From Climacium dendroides (lineage: Eukaryota > Streptophyta > Bryopsida > Hypnales > Climaciaceae), in NCBI GenBank assembly GCA_950106755.1, contig OX467089.1, positions 16,969,345 through 17,033,344 on the forward strand: 64,000 nucleotides of DNA. The letters run 5' to 3'. The notes under the pieces were generated by a model, which worked only from the letters and a program-made list of their open reading frames with translations, was not told the DNA's origin and made no database searches. The position numbers and the translations under genes are program-made. Positions 12,960 through 24,511 of the stretch are shown here, piece by piece; the first letter of the stretch is position 1, and every line of letters starts with the position of its first letter.

Positions 12960-13866
12960 TTTGTTGCTCATGATCATTTTGTGTAAAATCCAAACAACAT
13001 TGTTATGTTGTTTATTCTAAGGGTTTTTATGTTTGATTTTGGGCATGCTAAAAGGAGGTGTGGCCATGTGTCAATATTTTGTGTATTGCAAATTGTGCAA
13101 TTAATATTAGTGTGTTTGTTAGGCCAAAAGAAGTGTTTACGAGCGTTGCCCATATATTGTCCATATCTAAATTTGAGTAGTTGGATTATTTGTTTGTCTA
13201 TAATATTGGGGTTGTTCCAAAAATTGTTGGATGCATCAAGGTCTAATTCTTTGTTGTTTACCCATTTGCCTATATATTTCTAATTTATGAAAATGGTTGT
13301 TTGTTGGACATATTCTTCTTCATCTAGATATTTTTTGAGATTGTGTATGGAATCTTTCCAAGGTTTGTTTGGATTCATGGATTTAGCTATGTGTAACCAA
13401 TATGGGCTTGTATGAGTGTTTTGATAGATTATTGAATTTTCTTGTGGGATTTTTTCAACTTTTGCTTTTGCTAATATGTGTGCTTTTTTTTTATCATATA
13501 TATTTACATGTACTTTGACTTTGTATAGGTATACTAAGTTGGTTATTCTTTTTAATATTTTAGAGATCTCTTATAATATTAGTTTATTTGAATGATTGTT
13601 TTATAATGTAGAATGTTTAAGTTGTGTATTTATAAGGTATAGTGAGTTGATATATGTATATTTTTCATTGTTTATGGATATTTGTAATGTTTCAAAAATG
13701 GTTGTTAGTTTTGCCCTTATTATGTTTTAAGGCCCATGAAGTCTTTTTGATATATTGATGTTTTTTGTCTTGTTGTATATTCCATACCCGGTTTTGTCTC
13801 CTATTGTTATTCCATCTTCTTGTTCTTCAAGTGGGTTGTATGACCCATTTGCATAATAGTTGTCTA
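12960..13866 (-). pseudogene. LINE RNase H domain and C-terminal Cys/His motif (pseudogene)
   Basis: The minus strand from about 13.86 kb reads YANGSYNPLEEQEDG, GYGIYNKTKNINISKRLHG, IIRAKLTTIFETLQI and YINSLYLINTQLKHS. This is the RNase H fold order (DGS, E and DS acids) with each acid replaced: NGS, AK and NS. Downstream come YLDEEEYVQQ, LLKFRYGQYMGNARKHFFW and a Cys/His cluster, CTICNTQNIDTWPHLLLAC (C-x2-C-x9-H-x4-C, about 13045-13101), typical of LINE C-termini. Stops and frame changes break the reading frame. Confidence 0.75.
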
Positions 13867-14825
13867 CTAGCGGTTGGCGCTTGCTATGCTACGCATTCAT
13901 CATTAGAATTTTATAAGAATTTTTATACACTACTAGAAAATTTCATTTTTTTGTTGTTTTGGTCGCGTTGATCCAGTCAAAATCTGACAGAAATCTGTTG
14001 GTTTCAACAGATTTCTGTCAGATTTTGACCGGATCAACGCGACCAAAACAACAAAAAAATGAAATTTTCTAGTAGTGATATATTAGATAGAATGCAGAAC
14101 AAAAATTTCAATAAATCTTCAAATAAAAATGAATAAAATCTTTGTATAATTTTTTTTTATAAGTAAGCATATAATGAAATGTACAATACAAATTTATTAA
14201 ATGATGAATGAAACATATGCAATGGTAAATACTATAAAAGATACACATACATTAGAATGCATTAAAAATTTGATTCCATTGTTACAAAAAATGGCAACCC
14301 AAATTGAAGAATTGAAAAGAAAAACTTGTAAATCTCAAAAACTTTGTGAACAACTTAATTGTTGTGAAATCCAAAATCGCTTTAATTGAATAAATTTCTC
14401 AAAATCATTTGGTAGTAGCAATATAAAATTTAAATCATGAAAGCTCACAAAAGCACAAAATCATAGAAGTGAAAAGAAGTGTAAAGCCAAGAGAAGCAAT
14501 GGATTTGCTACCTCTATAATATCATCCTATGGATCCTCTTTAATATCACCTCAATTGCAACAACTATATTATTTTTATAATATCACCGTTTGTAAAAAGT
14601 GATATTACAGAAGTGATTGCAAACTGCTACTCTATTTTTGTAATATCACATTGTGTGAAAATACGATTTTTATGTATGCATGATTGAAAATATTTTTACA
14701 AAATATTTAAAATAATTATTGTAAAGACTTATCGAAATCATTATCATGCATTCTATTCAAATATATCACAATTTTACTAATATGCGATACAATGAATGCA
14801 TAGCATAGCAAGCACAAGCCCCTAG
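13867..14825. mobile_element. Inverted-repeat DNA element, copy A
   Basis: Terminal inverted repeats of about 34 bp: the left end starts CTAGCGGTTGGCGCTTGCTA and the right end finishes TAGCATAGCAAGCACAAGCC then CCTAG. The interior is non-coding and closely matches copy B at 14881-15694. It is about 806 bp once the 150-bp nested insert and one copy of its target repeat are removed. It interrupts the LINE. Superfamily not resolved. Confidence 0.75.
13928..14077. mobile_element. CACTA-terminated 150-bp foldback (MITE) nested in copy A
   Basis: Two 73-bp arms differ at one position and enclose a 4-nt loop (14001-14004). The ends read CACTACTAGAAAA and its complement, the classic CACTA (En/Spm) terminus. 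The 3-bp target duplication ATA flanks it (13925-13927 and 14078-14080). The corresponding place in copy B lacks the insert. Confidence 0.9.
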
Positions 14826-14880
14826 TATTAATGGTAGCATTTGTGATATTATAGAGGGAGTTATGATTTTAGTAGTATGA

Positions 14881-15694
14881 CTAGCGGTTGGTGCTTGCTA
14901 TGCTACGCATTCATCATTAGAATTTTATAAGAATTTTTATGTATTAGATAAAATGCAGAACAAAAATTTCAATAAATCTTCAAATAAAAATGACTAAAAT
15001 CTTTGCATAATTCTTTTTTATAAGTAAGCATATATTGAAATGTACAATAGAAATTTATTGAATGATGAATGAAACATATGCAATGGTAAATACTATAAAA
15101 GATACACATACATTAGAATGCATTAAAAATTTGACTCCATTGTTACAAAAAAATGGCAACCCAAATTGAAGAATTGAAAAGAAAAACTTATAAATCTCAA
15201 AAACTTTGTGAACAACTTAATTGTTGTGGAATCCAAAATTGCTTCAATTGAATAAATTTCTCAAAATCATTTGGTAGTAGCAATAGAAAATTGAAATCAT
15301 GAAAGCTCAAAGCTCACAAAAGCACAAAATCATAGAAGTGCAAAAAAGTGTAAAGCCAAGAGAAGCAATGGATTTGCTACATCTATAATATCATCCTATG
15401 GATCCTCTTTAATATCACCTTAATTGCAACAACTATATTATTTCTATAATATCATCCTTTGTAAAAAGTGATATTACAAAAGTGATTGCAAACTGCTACT
15501 CTATTTGTGTAATATCACATTGTGTGAAAATACGATTTCTATGTATGCATGATTGAAAATATTTTTACAAAATATTTAAGATAATTATTTTAAAGACTTA
15601 TCGAAATCATTATCATGCATTCTATTCAAATATATCAAAATTTTACTAATATGTGATACAATGAATGCGTAGCATAGCAAGCATGAGCCCCTAG
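14881..15694. mobile_element. Inverted-repeat DNA element, copy B (without nested insert)
   Basis: The 814-bp sister of copy A, in the same orientation, with matching termini and a highly similar interior. The following 45 or so bases (from TATTAATGGTAGCATTTGTG) are also shared by both copies, so the duplicated unit extends past the inverted repeat. The pair therefore looks like a tandem duplication rather than two independent insertions. Confidence 0.75.
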
Positions 15695-15759
15695 TATTAA
15701 TGGTAGCATTTGTGATATTACAGAGGGAGTTATGATTGTATATTTTAATGTTATATTTG

Positions 15760-18700
15760 TTATATTGAATGTATATATAGTATGTTTGTGTGATTTGTTG
15801 TTGTATTGTTTGGTAGTGTAGCTTCATTCCAAGTTTTTGACAGATTTACCATTACTGTTAATGGTATTGTTTCTGAATTTTTTTTGTGTATATTTTGAAT
15901 ATTTAGGTGAGTGTAGATTTGTTGTTTGAGTTCTTCTTGGAGGTTGGTTAGGGTTGTATTGTAGTGATTATAATGTATGTAAAGTATTTGTATTCTTGGG
16001 GGTTCTACTATATGTTTGTATTTTGTAGTTAAAGGTGTTTCATATTTGATTGTATGTGCTGGAAGTATGGGATAGTATGTGTGTCTCAATATATATTTGT
16101 ATGTGGGATTTATTAGTGCATAAGTGTTTACTTGGTGCAATAATTGTCATACTAATAAAGTTGTCTTTTTTTATAGCTAGTCAAGCCGAATGGATTGCTT
16201 GTTGAAGTGTTTAATGTGTGTGTATTTTGCTTGTTTTGATCCATTTTGGGACAAATGCAAGTCCTTGAGATCCAAAGATGAGTCTCGAGGGTGTGGTAAA
16301 TTATATGTTTTTATTTGTGTTGGACATGTTATTGGTGATGAGAAATATGAGTGTTCTATGTGAAAATTTTCAATTATGTATTTGAATATGATCATGTCTA
16401 TATGATGTTAGATTTTGATGCATTTGTTGTGTGTTGTGTCTTTTGCAAGGTATCTTGGGTATAGTTACACTACTTTTGTTTCAAAGTTTGGTAATGGTGG
16501 GTCTATTGTTTGTTGTTGTAAGAATGTTTGGTATTTGTTCTATAGCCATTGCTTTTGGATATTTGGTATTGTGTGTGTTGGCTGTAATTGTTGTATAATT
16601 TTGTGATTTCTGATGTGGTGTGAGTTGTACATTTAGTTGTTTTGATATCTTTATGGGGGTTACATTCTTTGGTAGCTATTTGTATGTACGTAGGTTAGGT
16701 GCATAGGTGGGATTACATATTTCATATTTTGGTGTTGTGATTGGTGAAAGTTTTTGAAGATGATATTGGCAAAGTGTATTTCTTGCTTTTGTGTATAATA
16801 TTTGTCTAGTAATTTAATGATATACTATATAATATTTTGTTGGTTATATGGAAAGAGATTTTTTTCTAGTGTCCATTTTGTATATGTGAAATTATTTGGT
16901 AGCATCCATTTGCATAGATATTGGGTTGTGATTTGTTGAGTATCGTATTTGTTTTTTCTTGCATATAGTTTTATATTTAGTATGGTATCTATTGGGTGAT
17001 TTTGTTGTTTTATATATATGTGTTTAGGTGTGGGAGGATATCTTGTGTATACATTGCTTATTATTGTTAGTTGTAATGGGATTTGTATAGTGGTAGTTTT
17101 TGTTTGAAAGTGGTTTTCTAGTGTATTGGTGTGCTTTAGGGTTGTACATGGTTGTGGGTAATTTTGTTGGCATTGGTGTGGGTAACAAAATATGATTTGA
17201 CTATAGTGTATTATATTTGATATTAGTAGTGTACATGTGCCATTTTGTTGTTTAAATTGTGTTTGGTCTATTAAGGTCTTGCCATTTTTAATGGTGATTT
17301 AATCAAGAGTATGGATGTTTAGTATAAATAGTTAATTTAATATATTTGGTGTTTTCTATTGTTGTATGTTATTGAATTTATGGATGTTTTCTTTCCATAT
17401 TGTTTCTAGTTGGGTTTGTTCTAAGGGGAAGGCTGTATCAAAGCTTTTGATGTAGATGTTTTCTTTGAGGATGCTATTGTGTGGGTTATTAGGGAGTGTT
17501 TGTATGATGCTTTTGTTATTTCTATGAGGATTGTTGATTCATTGTGTTTTGCCATAATGTATTTTGTTAGTCCTCTCTAGATTTTTCTGAGTCTTCCTTT
17601 ATCATTTAGAGTGTCTTTGAGTTGTTTTCCTATGCATTTGATGTATGCATTTTTGAATGAGTAGGCTTCTATACCAAATAGTTTGTGTGGGAGTTGTGTG
17701 GCAATGTTAGATGTGCTTTTTGAAAGGTTGCATATTGTTTTTGTAGTTGGTATTATAATCTTATTTAGTTTTTTTATATTAGCCATCAAGTAGGGTACCC
17801 TATGAAAGCTCGATATGTTACTCCTATTTAGAGGACTGTATGGATGATTTTATTTTATTTTTTTAGTGAGGATGGAGATGCAATGAGTTGTTTGCTTTGT
17901 TTTATTAATTTCTTGGTGGTGGTGTATTTCTGTATGTTCTATTTTAATGAGGGAACTAGTTGGATGCCTAAGTATTTGTAGGGTTCATTTTGGTGGAGGA
18001 TTGGGATTGATTGATTGTTCTATGATATTCTTTTTTTATTGTAGTATAGCTTTGAAGGTTTTTGGTTTTAGATGTGGATTGTGAGGACAACTTGTGAGTG
18101 CACATTTGGGGATACCAAGGTCCATACCAACCCAATGGTTAAATCTTTGTAGTTTGTTTAATTGACTTTGTAACAATTCTAATTTGTTTTCCATTAATGT
18201 TAGATCATCTGTACATGCTAATGAGCTTTCTTGTGTTTTTGATGTTCGAAATGTGTACCCAAGTTGGTTTTTGTGTAGCCATCTAAGTAGTGGTTCTAAT
18301 AATAATAAAAATAGATAAGGACTAAGGGTGTGCCTTTGTATGGTTCTTTGTTGGATGTGTATTGGTTTTGTTGTGCCAACAAAATCCATAGTATACTTTG
18401 TGGTGGAGTTGGTGTAGATATTTTTGACAAGTTAGTTGCATTTGTTAGGTAGCCTAGATTTGTCATAATTGCTAATAATTTAGCATGGTCTATTGATCCA
18501 AATGCATTTTTAAAGTCTATATAGGCAATGAAAATGTCATGTTTTGTAAATTTTGTGTTTTCCAAGGTGGCTATGAGTGTCTGTATTTGTCTTGTTGTAC
18601 TTTTTTGTGGTTTGAAGCCTTCTTGGTTGTTGTAAAGTATTTGGTGAGTTTCTCTATACGATGTCAGTATTGAAGTGAGGGTGCTAGTAAAGAGTTTGTA

Positions 18701-19330
18701 GATTGTGTTTGCGAGGGCAATGAGTCTATGGTTGGGTAGTTCCTTTGGATTGCCTTTTTGTATACTAAGATGATTAAACTTGTTTTCCATGATTGTGGGA
18801 TGGCATTTTGTTTGTAGCATTGTTGGAAGATGAGGTATAGTAGATCATGGAGTTTTTCTGGTAGATGTTTTATTATGGTGTTTGGAATTCAATCCGGTCC
18901 TAGGGCTTTTCCATTTCCTAGGTATTTTTTAGAGGTTGTATATTTCTTAGTTGAAACAAGTATATAATGGTGTATCAGGGGTGTCTCTTTTTTCAAATAC
19001 AAATCTGTCTGGTCATGCCATGGATATTCTCTTACGGCATATGTGCATATTGGTTGGTGTGTATTGCTCCAAATGCTCCTAATAATTGACAAATATGAGC
19101 CTAATAAAATATCTACGTGGTTTCAAGTGTTCCCAATCATTGATTGATATAAATTTGATAAGGGCTCTTGGTAGCTTTAAGTGCCTCCAATACTTGTTTG
19201 TGTTTTTTGTATTTTTATATGGTTGTTTTTCACCTTGTTTTGTATGTGTGATGGCTATGACCAACATAGATGTTGCATTTTTGCTCTTTTTATAGCAAGA
19301 TATAGTGTTAGTAGAGTTTTTTTTCAATAA
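15760..19330 (-). pseudogene. LINE reverse transcriptase and connector (pseudogene)
   Basis: RT blocks in order on the minus strand: KKYLGNGKALGPD, IQKGNPKELPNHRLIALAN, NNQEGFKPQKSTTRQ, IAYIDFKNAFGSIDHAKLL, QRTIQRHTLSPYLFLLLLEP, ACTDDLTLM (family YADD box) and GMDLGIPKCALT. A frameshift separates the two halves near 18.37 kb. The connector at 17789-17577 reads LPHKLFGIEAYSFKNAYIKC. A further A/C-rich open stretch (16140-15760) contains LSKTWNEATLPNN. The catalytic DD pair survives but neighbouring consensus residues are changed, and the reading frame is broken, so no active enzyme is expected. Confidence 0.8.
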
Positions 19331-19849
19331 TAGTTGTGTTTTGGTTTTTTTGTACCTTTGTGTATTTGGAATAGGTGTAATTTTGAAATTTTTGACATAA
19401 ATATATGTAGATACTAAATTACTAGTGTAAATATTTTGTATTTCAGAATGTCAATAGATTGTATCTAAGAATTAGAATAGTTTGAATTAGGTGGAAGATC
19501 GTTTTTCTTGATAACTTTGCTTATTTGTTGTGGCTTTAATTTTAAGATTTGTGTCATGTATTCATATAAAAACTTAGTGTTTAAGATAAGTATAAGATTA
19601 TGTTTCAAAATGTAGAGATTTTGTGTCAAAAGATTAAAACAACACCAACTTGGGAGTTCTACCATTTGATGTGATTTTTGAAAATTGGACAAGCTAATTA
19701 CTTCCCTTGTTGCTGGGAGGTTGTTTTTGCCCGAATGTGTAGTTAAGATTATGGTGTAGTAGGTGCATGTTATGGAAGATACAAAAAATAGGTTAGGAAA
19801 CTTATCTAACATGTAGATTTTTGTTCGATTCAAGGTGATGATGAGGGGG

Positions 19850-19896
19850 GCAAAAACTAGACCAATGACGTCATTAGCCCTTGGTCTAGTTTTTGC
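19850..19896. repeat. Perfect 15-bp hairpin with TGACGTCA in the loop
   Basis: GCAAAAACTAGACCA (19850-19864) pairs with TGGTCTAGTTTTTGC (19882-19896). The 17-nt loop contains the palindrome TGACGTCA (19866-19873), a bZIP/CRE-type core. It sits where the LINE skew ends and C/T-rich DNA begins, and may mark an element boundary. Confidence 0.75.
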
Positions 19897-20436
19897 TCTG
19901 CTTCATACTACACTGCTTCGTTTAGCTCTACTCGCTTTTGCTTTTGCTTCTCTTGACTTCTATTCTACTTGGCTTCCGCTTGATTCTATTTCCATTTTGC
20001 TTAGCTTCCACTCTACGTGACTTTGCTTCCGTTTTGCTTGGCTCTACTCCACTATGCTTTGTTGGCACTATTCGTTGCCCGCTCTTTCCTATTCTTCCTT
20101 TGGTTTAGATTTTTCTTTTTTTTGATTGCGTTGTCTATCGCCCGTCCTTGCTCCAAGGCATTTTGGTGTTGCTCGTTTAGAGCGGCGCCACTCGTTCTTG
20201 CTACGATTCTTATTTCTTTATTAATCTTGCAATTCCACTCTCTCCTATTTTGGCAATGTAGTCTTCACTTGCTCGCTCTCCCACCACCCTTGTTTTATTG
20301 TTGTTGTTATCCAATCTCGTTCTTGCTCTTGTCACCCTAATTTTTCTACTTCTGCTACCTTGTTTTCTCTTGTTCCTGTTGTTCTGGCCTCGGTCTTCTA
20401 ATTCCTCTTGATTTCAATTTGTTTCTCGATTTGCTT

Positions 20437-20769
20437 GAACACGATATTCGTTATTTTGGGAGTTTTCCTATCTCCCAATTTACGTCGGTTTGCGCTGATC
20501 TGAATCACAGATTGCAAAACTGGAATTTTTGAATGGCCATAACTTACTCAAATTTTGACCAAATTGGTCATATGAGGTGTTTTTTGACATCTACAGATTC
20601 CGTAGATGTCAAAAAACACCTCATATGCCCAGTTTGGACAAAATTTGAGTAAGTTATGAACATTCGAAAATTCCAGTTTTGCAATCTGTGGTGAAGATCA
20701 GCGCGAACCGCGCTGAACTGCATGCTCCCAAAATCATGGAATTCTCCCAAAATAACGAATATCGTGTTC
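20437..20769. mobile_element. Foldback element, about 333 bp
   Basis: Outer arms GAACACGATATTCGTTATTT (from 20437) and its complement (ending 20769). Inner arms are ACAGATTGCAAAACTGGAA and its complement, then GACATCTAC and GTAGATGTC around a centre near 20600. The pairing is interrupted by short mismatched stretches. There is no protein; open frames here are by-products of the palindrome. Confidence 0.8.
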
Positions 20770-23700
20770 TTGCTTCTATGCTCTTTGTGTTAACTGGGTT
20801 AGCTGCTTGTTTGATCTACTTGTAGCTATTTCTCTACCTACTTTGAGTGCTTTATTCAATCAACTTCTCTACAACTGTGTAACTTTGGTTACGGTGGGAT
20901 CTTGGATTTCTTCGATGCAAAGTCTTGCTCTTCTATATTGTCTTGCTTCTACAAAGTATAGATCTTCTGTGAAGACTTGGTCTTAAAGAATATCAATCTT
21001 TTGTGCAAAGTGCCAATCTTTTGTACAAAGTGCAGAGTCTTGATCTATGATATTTTTTCCTAATCTTTAACTTTATCTACTAAAAAGACTCTAAATTTGC
21101 TAAGCTAGGATATTGGCTATCTATTGCATTTGTATGAGTGGTTTGGTTTGTTGATCTATGCTTCTTTAGATTTAGCAAGTGGCTTTAGATAGAGTATTGT
21201 GTTTGTATCCCATGGGTTAGTTTTTAGCCCTACCAACTTCTTACTTTCTACTAGATCTCATATCTTCGCATCATTGTTTCACTTTTTTTCAATAAATCTA
21301 CTTTTTAGTTAGCTCGTGACCTCCAATATGAGTACCTACTTCAAATCCACTTGATCTACATTGTACCAATTTCCACAAAAGTAAATTTATGTGGTGACAT
21401 TAATTGTTTGCACGCTTAGGTACACAAACATTTTTGTCACAATACACAAATTTGCATTGTTTTGGTAACTTCGAAAAATCCCTTGTGAAATTCCTCATTC
21501 AATTGGGGGGGTGAATTTTTCTTAATGCACTAAAATGATGTGAATAACATTACAAAGTGGACCCTTATGAAGTGAAAAGGTGATTGTGAAGTTTAAGTTT
21601 CTATCATTCCCTTGAAGCAAATCTGTAATATTTTCAAAAATAAATGATTGAAACCTTGAGAAAATTGTCACTAGTAACACAAAGGAAAGTGAATCCAAAA
21701 TGTATAGTATAAAATGTGAAAAAACAATTAAAATATATTTTTAAATATTTTGATAGAATTTTAAAATAATCAATATCAATAACCATCCAATAGATTGTAA
21801 TTTTAATATCAAATTTTCTAAAATAATTTCATTTTCTAAATTAAAATTATGGCAAGGATAAATTCTCTTATAAAGTTGGTTGAGTATTTAAAGTTGTGAG
21901 CCACTATAGCGGCTCACAATTAAGATTTATGACAAATACGATAAGTTAAGAGAAATGAGGAGTAAGTATGATGAATAGGAAGATTTTAGCATTGAATCAT
22001 AAAGTAAGATTTTTTATTAAATAGCAATGAAGAAATTAGAATAATGATGTGAATTCTTAAAAAATGCAAGTAGGTGAAAATAATGAGAAAATCCTAAAAA
22101 AAAAACTAAGAATTTAAAATCAAAAAGGCATTAAGCAAAATCTACAAAATATTAAATTAATTGTATGAAGAAATGGAGATGAAGACTAGGAGAGATGAAG
22201 ATGAAGAGGTAGATGTAGGCATTGGGTAGATGGAGGAGAGTAGGGTTTATAAACCCTCTCTCCCTCTCTTTCTACCTCTCTCTCATTTTGTTGGTGGGCT
22301 CTCTAGCACTAGGGGTTGGTGGTAGGAAAAGAATGTGAGGAGATAGATTGGAGGTGTGAGGAAGATGAGTTAAATGAGAGAGTAGCAAATTTGTCAAGTA
22401 GATTCATCTATGTGAGGAAACAATGGGTGAAGAGGGAAGAGAGTGTTGAGAAATGAGAGAAAAATGGGTAGCTGCCGTTGCCAATGGGAGTTGCCTACTT
22501 TGGAGAGCGATAACTTCTGGACAGTAGGTTCAATGAGGCTGGAATTTGGAAGGGTGGTGGACCATGAAGCTAGCTTTCCAAAAAGTTTAGGCTCAATGGA
22601 TTCCAAGTAAGAACAAAGACACGGCGGGCCATTTACTACAAGGATGTTGGTTGTCAATGGCGTTTGAGACAACCAACTTTGAAGAGCTACATCTTACGAA
22701 CGAAGAAGTGTATGAAGATGAGTTTTGGAGGGGTTATAGATCTTAGAGTCAGATTTCTAAGAAACCTAAGCACGTCAAAAAGCAACCAAGAATGAAGACA
22801 CAATGACCAATTTACTCCAAAGGTGTTGGCTGTTTTCTTGGTTGTAAGTGGATTTGTAGTTCATTTTGTTAAAAACGTCATTATTTTGGAATTTAGAGGC
22901 TTAGGGTTAATTGCCATGGGTCTTGAGTGTCCATAGACACTACTTTAAGGAAACTCGTGGATTGTATTTGGTACAATGAATGGAATGTATTTGGTTATTC
23001 AATAGTTGAGATGTAAGTAGAGAATCTTGTTTTCTTGTGGGTCTTGAATAAGTGTGAAGGCACCACCCAAGTTAGGTTAAATTAGAGTTAGTTAGTGGGA
23101 GTGTTTGATGGAAAAACAATGTTAAAGGTGTTTAAAAATGAAGGTTAGGATGTTAGTGTTAAATTTAAGAACTTGAGGAAGTAAATAATGTCAAAGCATG
23201 TGGAAGATTGAATATTTGGGTGATTGATTGGGTGTTGGTTTTCTTTATTTAGGGTTCAAATTTGGCTCATTTAGGTCTCTAATTGCAATTTCTAAGTAAG
23301 TTTTTGGTCTATGAGGTTGCCTTAGCTTTTGAACATGTATTAGAATGTTTATAGAGTCACAAAACACACAATTGTATGACTTTGAGGTGTTGCTCCTCTT
23401 TTTTCTTAAGGTTATTTAGGTATAAATTCATATAACTAATGAAGAGTCCATTGCTTGGAGGTGTCTAAGGTTCATACACTTCCCACCGGCCCAACTCTAA
23501 GGGTGTTTTTTGCCACACGGTGAAAAATACTCATTGAATTGGTGTGTCTACCGGGAGGGAGTGTTAGTAGTTCTAACTTCTGGTACAAGTTTCTTTGAGA
23601 TTGTTTTTGCAAGTTCTTGAAGCATGGTGAGGAGCTTCAAGATTGTTTTGTTTTTATTTTTGTAACTTATTTTTATGTATTTTGTTATTTTGTTTTCATT

Positions 23701-24508
23701 TTATTTTGTGGAGGGCATTTTGAGGGTGCTTTTAATGTTTGTAGTTTACATACCGAGAGGTATGTGAATACTAAGAAGGGTATTCTACCATTGTTGGGTA
23801 GGATCTTCTTAAGTGTTGTGTAGGTGCTTTTCATTATTAATTGTTTCTGTATCACGGTGAGGTTGGATTGATGATTGGTAGGACTGTAGATGTCATTTGA
23901 AATCAGGTGTGGCGAGAATGATGCCCCAAAGCCTCGAGAGCTTGTATTTGCAAGTTGAACCCACTGTTTACATGTCATTTCCATTCATCAAACCCGGATT
24001 TTGTAGTCTTGCCATGTGATAATGATTTAAATATTTGTCAAAAGAATTTGTATACAGTTGTCGGTCGGAAGCCCAAGGGAAATTAGAAGTGAACGGATGA
24101 TGCCGCCCATTTAGGAAACCGGCACGGAATTTTCTAAGTGGAATTTCACTTCTAAGTCGTATTCTATTAATCATAACAAGATATGATTTTCGATCAAATT
24201 TTTATAGAATTTTATATTATATTGAAAAAAATCTTGTCTACTCTTTAAATATAGAGGCTCAACTAAAAATACAGGGACTCATCACTCATATGAGTTCTTA
24301 TTAGATTAAAAGTAGGATGATCCATTGTCATCCCTTCGGTTGTTACACATATTTAAACTTATTGAATAATGAACGAATCTTTTGTCATGTGTAGAAATTG
24401 CATAGTAGTGATCACTAAAATCATATTTTTTAACCCAATTTTAATCTTATCAACTGTAATTCCTCATGGAGTTGCTGTAATTCAAAGTCTTATATAGTTT
24501 TCATTACA
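20770..24508. other. Repeat-derived intergenic DNA; no gene recognised
   Basis: AT-rich with stops in all frames. It contains the duplicated block at 22480-22860. Around 23550 the sequence CCGGGAGGGAGTGTTAGTAG resembles a polypurine tract followed by an LTR start, but a matching partner LTR or primer-binding site was not found. Confidence 0.4.
22480..22860. repeat. Diverged direct duplication, about 190-bp unit
   Basis: Two blocks share ordered similarity: ACTTTGGAGAGCGATAACTT versus ACTTTGAAGAGCTACATCTT, then AAGACACGGCGGGCCATTTA versus AAGACACAATGACCAATTTA, then GATGTTGGTTG versus GGTGTTGGCTG. Probably internal repeats of an old transposon leader or LTR. Confidence 0.55.
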
Positions 24509-24511
24509 ATA

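Larger units (their letters stand above)
12384..19840 (-). mobile_element. Decayed non-LTR retrotransposon (LINE) with C-terminal RNase H
   Basis: Read on the minus strand, pieces of one LINE polyprotein appear in the expected order: a pre-RT region (about 19.3-19.1 kb), reverse transcriptase (19.09-18.04 kb), a post-RT connector (17.8-15.76 kb), then RNase H and a Cys/His tail (13.86-12.96 kb). Between connector and RNase H lie two later inverted-repeat insertions. Frameshifts and stops are frequent. The plus strand is T/G-rich and C-poor across the element except in the insertions, and this composition was used for the approximate borders. No endonuclease domain was recognised. A clear poly(A) tail is missing; the AT microsatellite abuts the 3' end. 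Confidence 0.8.

Noticed and set aside
13867..15740. CRISPR-like or clustered repeat array
   Set aside because: Only two large copies of a transposon-like unit are present in a plant genome; no spacers or regular short repeats.
19835..20340. Two leucine/phenylalanine-rich plus-strand frames resembling membrane proteins
   Set aside because: The DNA is low-complexity C/T-rich repeat (TTTGCTTCC-type units); hydrophobicity follows from the base composition.
23550..24180. Solo LTR starting TGTTAG after a purine-rich tract
   Set aside because: No matching CA end, target duplication, partner LTR or primer-binding site could be found by eye.
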